The notes beneath the pieces are model-generated. The model saw only the letters and a program-made list of their open reading frames with translations, was not told the origin of the DNA and did no database searches. The position numbers and the translations under genes were made by a program. A DNA stretch of 64,000 bases, taken from Tribonema minus. Its lineage: Eukaryota > Sar > Xanthophyceae > Tribonematales > Tribonemataceae. Of the stretch, positions 14,701-23,700 are shown in pieces. Numbering within the stretch: the first letter of the stretch is position 1; each line of letters opens with the position of its first letter. The stretch is from positions 372,001 to 436,000 of the forward strand of contig JAFCMP010000368.1 in the NCBI GenBank assembly GCA_017506865.1, written 5' to 3'.

Positions 14701-17700
14701 TTCGTCAGTAGGGTATGTATGGACGAACAGAATGAAACATACCTGCGGCAGTGCGGTGTACTTTGCTGGTGCCGTCTGCATGCGTGTCTTGACCACATCC
14801 AGCGGTATCACCTGCAGTGGTTGACGAAGTGGTGTTGTGCATGTACAGTGGGTATGGAGTGAGTATGTAGAGGGGGGGGGTTATTTTTTGAAGAAAGGGT
14901 ATGGTAACGGGGTATCTGCAGGCAGGGACAGACCACAGCACAGTTCATGTTGAGGTTGAGCCCTGCCAAGCACTGTGTGCATGGTTCAAGCAGGTTCTAC
15001 AACCTGGCTGACAACGATCGCTTCTAGCATTACATGTACTCTGTAGCCGCAATCTGCATTAATCTGCTTCGCTCCCTTGGTTGTCCATCTCTGGCCGGCG
15101 GTGAGTTGCATGCTCTCGCTCAAATGTGGTTGAAGTTAGTTAAAGTTCATACTTCAAGTACATACGTACCCCCGCGTGCGTCACCGTGCACCCCAGCGCT
15201 CCGCAGAGCGCAAACAGCGCAAAGTCCGGCGGCAGCAGTCTCCGCTCCTATTGCAGCAAGAAGGAAAGTGCAGAAGTTGAGCGCTTGTGCACATGAATGA
15301 TCAATCATATCAGCCGGCAGCACACCGGGGAGCAAGTTGCAGCAACTCCAGAGAATTTGTGGTGTACCTGAAAAGTAGCACATCTGCTGCTGCCAGTGGT
15401 GAGCAAAACACGAGGCGGGTGCTGATTTAGGTGAAGGACTTCATAACACCTGAAACTAGTTCGGACTTGGTACAACATGCTCCTCAGTGCTTCACGTCGT
15501 AGTTCCTGTCAGGTGTAATTTATATTTTCTCGCCTAGGGTGCAATGTAAGGCCAGATGGTGGCTGTCAAGCTTGCTACCAGTATCTTGTGACAACTCGAC
15601 GAGTGTCTCAATGTACCACTTCAGCACCAACATTAAGAATGATTTGTTTCGTGTGCTTGAATAAAACTGACATCATGCACACACTCAACGGAGTTACTTC
15701 AATTTGAACTGCCGTGCGTGCTGCGGCGTGATCAACTAACTGACTTTGTCAGGCATGGTCTGGCGCAAACTGGGCGCCTGCGTCCTAACCCTAACCCTAC
15801 AAATGCAAACGTATGAAGTGTATATACACCTGAATGGCTGAAATTCTGCACCACGATGCTATCATCATGTACGATTCATCTCATGTAGAAGTGTAACCAC
15901 TGCCGGCATCGAGCACAAACCACGTTAAAATTGCCTGAGTTCAAACTATCGCGTGCTGTGGCGATACAACTGACCTTGACACGCATGGTCTGGCGTGGAC
16001 TGGGCGCCTGCGCTCTGAGCACTGCCCTCGCTGCTAGCCCTACCCTAAATATGCAGGCATATGAAGTGTGTGTGTAACTTGACATTCAATGTTATGCAAC
16101 CCTTCGGTGCCAACATCATGTGCAATTCATTCATGTATTTCACTGCTGGCATCATGCGCAAACCGTTTTGACTTCAATTCAGCTTTTGAACAGTCGCGCA
16201 CGGCGGCGTGGAAACTGACCTTGACGGGCATGGTCTGGCGCGGACTGGGCGCCTGAGCTCTGAGCACTGCCCTCGCTGCTGCTCCCTCGCCCTGCAGGGG
16301 GGTAGGCATGTATGCACGCACATAAACACGGAGCGATGCGCTCTTTAACACATATGTTCTAGGTTCAGAAGTAAATAGGTCCAAAAGTAGATACCATCGA
16401 CATATTCAGCCTGCGGTCTGGCGCAGGCCAATCCCTCGCCCTGCGCAGGGGGTAGGTATGTATGCACGTTAACACGGAGCGATGCGCTCTCCACAGTGAT
16501 TTTATGTTATATGTTTCAGAAGTACATATTCAGCCTGCGCTCTGAGCAGTGCCCTCGCTGCTGCTCCCTCGCCCTGCACGGGTGTAGGCATGTATGCACG
16601 CGTGTGCACACGGAGCAATGAGCTCTTTTACAAATGATGATGCTATAGGTCCAGATGTACACATGGTACTGCCCTCGCTGCTGCTCCCTCGCCGTGTCCG
16701 GGGGGTAGGCATGCACGCACGTGCGCATGGAGCGACGTGCTCTTAATAGTGATGTTGTGTGAATAGTTTCAGAAGTACATATTCAGCGTGCGCTTTGAGC
16801 ACTGCCGCTCCCTCTCCCTGTGCAGGGGTAGGGATGTTCACACGTACACACAGAGCGATGAGCTCTTGAATGCTGATGCTGAAGGTTGAGAAGTAGATAT
16901 ATCAGTGATGCAAGCAAGCGCTCTGAGCACTGCCCTCGCTGCTGCTACCTCGCGGTAGCCATGTACGCGCATACATGCGGAGCAATGAGCGGTCTTACCA
17001 TAATGCTGAAGGGTCAGAAGTACATGCATCAGTGACGCAAGCAATGCTCTGAGCACTGCCCTCACTGCCCTCGCACTGCGCGGGGGGGAGGCATGCACGC
17101 TAGCACGCGGAGGCATGTACGCTAGCACACGGAGCAACGAGCGTTTTTACAGTGATGCTAAAGGTTCAGTGATAGATGTCTAACCCTGATGCTAACCTAT
17201 TCAGTGTGTTCTGAGCACAGCCCTTACTGCTGATCCCTCCTTGCGCGGAGGGATGTACGTACGTATGCAGGCGCGGTGAAATGTGCAGTGATGCTATAGG
17301 GTTGGGTAACTGCAGCCTAACCCTACTCCTGACCCTAATGCGGAGGTGTGTACTTAGACACGAAGTGCTGAGCACTGATCACTGGCGCTGGTCCCAAACC
17401 TAAACCGAACCTTGCTTTAACAATGATGCCCTTAACCATCACGTGACAGCCAGCAGTGCGTGCAGCACGTCCGCATAGGGTCAGGGTCAGGGTTAGCCTG
17501 ACCCTAACCCTATGTAACCCTAATGCGTTCAATTCTATGTGTGATCCTCACAACAGCCGCAAACCATTATACCTGCCTACCCGCCTAGTTGCGGCATCAC
17601 TGCGTAGCCTGAGTAGCAAAGTTGTAGCCACGTTTCGTAGTTGTGTCGAGGCCCATTGGCATCATGGCCTAACCCTTTCCCTAACCCCAACCCCCGAAAT

Positions 17701-20700
17701 GTTGTCCTTACCCTGACCCTACTCTAAACCCAAACCCTAACCCCCATCCCTCCCCCTGATCCTACTCTGACGCATATGACCCATCTGAAAAGCCGTAAAC
17801 ATCGGTATCATATCACAGTGGCGGGCTGAAGGGCAGCAATCTTCAACCTCACTCCTAATCCCCCAGCGTGGTCACTCCAAACCCTAGCCCGAACCCTAAC
17901 GTGAACACTGAAAGCGCGCAGAACCCCACCTGCGTAGCGAACTTGTAGCCACGGGTTTCGGCATCATATCGCAGCGGCGTGATAGAGGGCAGCAGCGCCG
18001 TTGGCGTGGCACGCAGGGCCTGGACCTGGTGGGTAGGTAGGTATACAGAAAGAGGACATGAAAACATGAAGCGAATGCAGATTTAAAGTACTTTAAGTAT
18101 GCTTTAAAAGCATGCTTCAGAAGCAGATGACAGCGTTGAAATGGATTTTGGCATCATATCGCAGTCGAGCGATAGACGGCAGCAGTGCCGCTGGCGCGGC
18201 GCGCAGGGCCTGGACCTGGTCTGGTAGGTAGGTAGGTATACAGAAAGGAGGTTTGAAAACTGTCACATGACTCGAATGCGCGTCTGAGGTACTTCAGGTG
18301 TGCTTTAGAAGAATGCTTCACATGCAGATGACAGCATTAAAGTGGGTGTCGGCATCGTATCATTACGGCGTGACAGAGGGCAGCAGCGCCATTGGCGTGG
18401 CGCGCAGGGCCTAAGGTAGGCATCCAAAAGAGACGGCGAAGTATGTAGGAAATTGTTGGTATTGACAACATGTATTCAAGTATGCATATGTAAATGCATA
18501 AAAACTTATTGCGGATGCCACGCAACCCCCTCCCCCCCCCCCCCCCCCCCCCCCCTTCCCCCGCACCTCCGGTCCCACCTGCCCCCCTCAGCAGCCGCCC
18601 CCCCAGTTCTCCCTTCACGTGACTACAGGCTCTGAGGTATACATGCTTCTCGAAATTATGCTCAGTCAACATGCTTCTCATATATACATGACCCTCAAAA
18701 ACATGCTCATGTATGCATTTGCGTACACACCTGCTGTCATTGCACGCCGCTGTCATTGGAGACATGTACCTAGGCATGCATACATGAATGAATTGATACA
18801 TACACACCTGCTGTCGTTGCACTCCGCTGCCCCCCCGAAGCACATCCCCCAGGTCCCATCCGCCCCCCTTAGCGGACACTTCCCCCTGCTCTGAGGGGGA
18901 GCGCGCCGGCACCCCCGATAGGGTCTCTATGAGGGACAGGGGCTGTAGCGGGGCGGGCAGCATGGCAAATAGCAGGCCCAACTGCCGCTGAGCATCTGCT
19001 GCAGAAGAGTTAGAGTAGGAGGAGGGTTAGACGGCTGCAAAGCAGCATGAGCTAGGGTTGAATTTAGACAACAAGCATGGCAGGCGGCACGGCGAGGCAA
19101 GGCCCCACTGGCGCTGAGCATCTGCTGCAAAGCAGCAAGTAAGGTTGGGGTTAGGGTTGAATGGAGCTGTAGCGGAGTGGGCAGCATTGCAAATAGCAGG
19201 CCCAACTGATGCTTCGCATCCACTGCAGAAGGGCTAGGGGTAGGGCCATGGTTAGCCAGCTGCAAAGAAGTATAAGCTAGGGTTACATTTAGATGAATAG
19301 GGATGAAATAGGTTAGTGCAGCTGCTGTAGGGGCTCAGGCAGCATGGCAGACAGCAGGCCCAGCTCCTGCTGAGCATCCGCTGCAAAGCAGCAATAGTTG
19401 GACAGCAGCGGTAACGGGCAGGCAACACGGTGCACGGTTTGCCTAGCCAAGAGGAAGGCAGCAATGCGAAAAGAGTAGGGTTGAAGGGGGTAGGCTTAGA
19501 CGGCGGCTGTGGCGAGGCACGCAGCATGCGGCAGGCCCGTCTGCCGCTGAGCATCCGCCCAAAAACGGATGTTCGGCGACATCATCGATCTGTGTACTTG
19601 AAATTGAAGATGGTGACCATTCATCGCTTCCCGTGTCAGTGCAAACGTAGCGCGCAGGGCTCACCTTGCGAGAGTTTGCGTCGTGTGTGTCAGAGGGAAA
19701 TGAAGCACGCGACTGCCCTCTTGTCCGCAAAAGCTGTAAGCTGTTTACTTGATATTATTGAAACACGTGATTTTTTTTATGTTCAACTATCAACATCCTT
19801 GGCGCCTTCAGATTAGCCAAGGTGCCTTGGCCAATGCGGCCCAACATTAAACAGCACAGGAGGCTGCTCACCGTCGTCTGAAGGACACACCATGAGAACA
19901 GACACCCCGCTTAATTTACAGCAACATGTCATACATACATACATACATGCAAACTGCAGCAGTGCTCACCATTGTCCGGTGAATAAACTGATCATGACAA
20001 CAGGCACCGCCGCTGGAATGAAAACAACACAAACCATACTGCAGCAGTGCTCACCATTGTCCGGTTCGAATGCGTAGCGTGCAGCCAGGGCATCCCCCAG
20101 CGTCCGTACCCCCTCCGCTCCTGTATACCTGCGACACGCACAAGTCAAGTCTGGGTTGTGATTCGAGTCAAACAGGGCAAGTAAATTCACAGATGTCTAG
20201 GTTGTGATTCGAGTCGAACAGGGCAAGTTAATTCACAGGTGATGTACCCTGTCCGTACTCGTATACCCAAAAGATGCATGCGTCGAGTCAAGCTCGTGAG
20301 TCGAGTCAAATAAGATGAGTAAAGTCACAGGCGATGTACCCCCTCCGCCCCCGTATACCTACGAAAAGAACGAGTCGAGTCAAACTCATGAGTCGATCCA
20401 ATTCAAGAGAGACAGTGGTGCCTGCGGAGAACAGACTTCAGTGAAACACGTGTCATAAAGGTCAACCAGTGAGGTTGACCGTGTAAGTGCCCTAGCCCTA
20501 GTCTAACCCTAACCCTAGCCCATATTCTCAGCAGAGCAGCATTGCAGTGGTATGATGCGAGGCTTCACAGTTCGTGCCTGCAGAGAACGACTCGAGTGAA
20601 GCTCGTGTACTGCATTTGAAGTTATAGAGTCAAACCACTGAGGCAACATGCCAACTAGGCCTTCAAACGAGGCAGGGGTGAGAGTTGAGGTTGCAACGAT

Positions 20701-23700
20701 GGGCAAAGGTGACCTTCACTTTGATCCTAACGGTTGACAGGAGGATTGCACGCTCACCTGTCTAGCCCGAAGACCACAGAAGCAGCAAAGCCGCGGAAGA
20801 CATCGGCAGCTGCAGCAACAGCACACAAACACAACAGGATTGCGGCTAGGTTGAGAACCTCTGTAGGGTTAGGCAAGCACCACCACACTCAACCCTGACC
20901 CTAACCCTAGGGTTCACTCTGGTGCAGACAGCAGGGCTGAGGCTACGGAAGAGCTGCCGTAGGGCTAGGCAAGAACCACCGAACCTAACCCTAACGCTTA
21001 CCCTAGGGTTCACTCTAGCAGCGACGCCGCGGAAGACATCAGCAGCTGCAGCAGCGGCACAGAGGCAGCAGAAATGGGGCTACATGGTAAGAGCTTTCCT
21101 AGGGCTAGGCAAGCACCACCAAACCAAACACTAACCGTCAACTCAACCCTAACCATTAACCCCTTGGGTTCACCCAGCTTCTTACATGCTGATGTTGAGC
21201 ATTGTGGGAAAACCCCAGCAGTAAGCAGCATTTGCCTCTGTACTGATGTAGGTATCAGTTGCGTTTGAAATCACAGCAACGGCACAAAGGGAGTAGCGTA
21301 GTAAGAGTCCCCTAGGGCTAGGCAAGCACCATCAAACCTAACCCTGACCCAAGGATTCACTCTACTAGTAGCGGCAACGGCGCAAAAGACGTCAGCACCT
21401 GCAGCGACGGCTCAATGACAGGAGAGTTGAGGCTGGGGTTCAGCGCATGAGAGTATCAGCTCTGTTGCACGCAACTCTTGTTACGTTACGCTTTCCAACC
21501 CAGCCGCTGTGATACAACTCAGGACCTCAAGTACTGGTCTTCAGTTCTGAATTTGGCCATCCAACTTCTGCAGCACTATCGGCAGGGCTCAGGCCCCCAA
21601 TACTGGCCTTCAGTTCTGAGTTTGGCCACCCGCTTTCTGCAGCACTATCAACAGGACTCAGGGCCCCCAATACTGACCTTCAGTTCTGGGGTTGGCCACC
21701 CAATCGCTACTGTACAGTACTATTGGCAGGACTCAGGACCTCCAATGCTGACCTTCAGTTCTGAGTTTGACCACCCAGTTTCTGCAATACCAGCGGCAGG
21801 ACTCAGAACTTCCAATACTGACCTTCAGTTTTAGGTGTGGCGATTTGGATTGAAAGATTGTTCAGTTTCTCTTGTACTTCAGTTGGTGGCATTATCTTGT
21901 TGATAAAGCTTGGCCATGGAAGTATCAGCAATGTTTTTTTGGAGGTTCAAAACAACATTTGTCCCCTCAGTACTGACCTTCAGTTCTGGGTTTGGCCACC
22001 CTGTCTCTGTAGTACTGGCGGCACGAGGTATCGTACGTGAGGAGAAAGCGCGCCAGATACGCCACAAACTCATCAGGGTAGGTATCCATGGCGCTCGCCG
22101 CTATTTCGCCTATCGCGTCGCGGAACGCCGCGTCTGCAATTGCACAAACACAGCACACAATTGAAGTACAGATATTTCATGTGCCGTTGATACTGGGAGC
22201 ATAGGCTGGTGTGTCGTATGTGAGGAGAAAGCGCGCCAGACACGCCACAAACTCATCAGGGTATGTATCCATAGCGCTTGCTGCTGCATTCGCCTATCGC
22301 ATCCCGGAACGCTGCATCTGCGGTCGCACAATTCATCAGTCAATAGCATCAGTCAGTTGGTGCCAAAGCATTGGCTGGTGTGTTGAACCAAGTATGTCAA
22401 TGCGGGGAGGCGACGGGCGGGATTAACAGTGATCAAAATGAGACATTCTTCAGAGGGAAGGTGTCCATGGCGCTTGCCGCTGTTTCGCCTTTCGCATCCC
22501 GGAATGCTGCATCTGCGGTCGCACAATGCAGCAATAGTTTGTAGATTGTCGTCATACATATTTGTCTGCAAGTACTGGCTTATTGTGTTGAAAGAGGTTT
22601 AATGCCGTATGGAAGCCGCTGGTGGCATCCATACAGTAGCGATAACACATACTTCAAATTATACCAGGACTACTGGCAAAACTTGTTGGGGTATGTATGC
22701 ATGGCGCTTGCCGCTATTTCGCGTATCGCATCGCGGAACGCCGCATCTACAATTGAACAACACAACAGACAATTGAAGTACCATTTTAAGAACCATTGAT
22801 ATCAGCCTTGCTGTCCTGAACATATTCCGAGCAGTTATACCAGCCTTGCGCCACTGTTACCCAGAGGACGCAAAAGAGTAGCGTTAGGCTCATACCTTTG
22901 AACAACAATTGGACATGACTTCAAGTTTGGTGGCGTGCAGCGCTAGTCTACTTATGACATGTTTTTCAGTGACAGGTGCAAGGTAGACATTGCTGATAGG
23001 TCGCTGCATATACACAACTTCAATTGGCGTATGTTTCAAGTTTGGTGGCGTATAGTGCTACTGGTGGTGTAATGTACAGCATGGCTCCCATAGTGAACTT
23101 AAATGAAACATTGTTGAAGTTCACCTGTCCCTCCTGCCGCCACAGAGAGCACCTCAGCCTTTGGTAGCCACACCATGTTGTCCCCCACTGCAAATGCGTT
23201 GGCAGCAGCCGTGACCACAAAGAAAGACGACTGAGATCATCACTGTACATAAGTTGAGGTGTAGAGCTTCGAATATGCGTGCAGAACTTCAAGTGTGCAT
23301 GAGAACAGGTGTGCTTGCGCAACTTCAAGGGGCATTCATCGTGTCGTCACCGACCGCACACAGCACGACAGCATCCGATGAATGAGAAATCATGAGCGAT
23401 GGGTTCAAGCTGAGCTGCGGGCGTTTGGCGGGCATCGCCAACTTCAAGTTCAAGTTTCAGAACTTCACAAGGCATATATTACTGACGTTGACCGGCTCTA
23501 TCAGCGCTCATTACCTACTTGATGGTATTGATTTGCATAGAAGTGTACATTTTGGAGAAGTGTACATTTTGGTTTGTTGAATTATTGCACCGCAGTATGT
23601 GCGCAACCCTAGCCCTGACCGGCCTCCCCTCAAACCCACTAGAGTACAGCAGCGATCCCGTCTACAGCAGCGATCCCGCCTTTGTACAAACATGTTGCAG

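Larger units (their letters stand above)
281..15247 (-). other. SLC25 carrier-domain exons (exons 9-18) of the carrier gene
   Basis: Ten exons between 15247 and 281 encode the complete carrier domain. In order they give the first helix and the PLDVVK signature, the EEG...LLQG segment with LGYSWYG, helices 3-4 with PAESVR, the GEQGWGKLYEGF...RQ loop, VSFGMVKFLIFDFF, the SQPADTV segment, GGFGALFRGLGGR, and the C-terminal GQFLLYDIGRRALHV. Spacing from PAKY to the following SRIV agrees with phosphate carriers when exons 10 and 11 are joined directly, so no exon appears to be missing across the 6.3-kb intron 10. The last 22 residues (SADDLK...PTR) extend past the usual carrier end. Confidence 0.87.
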
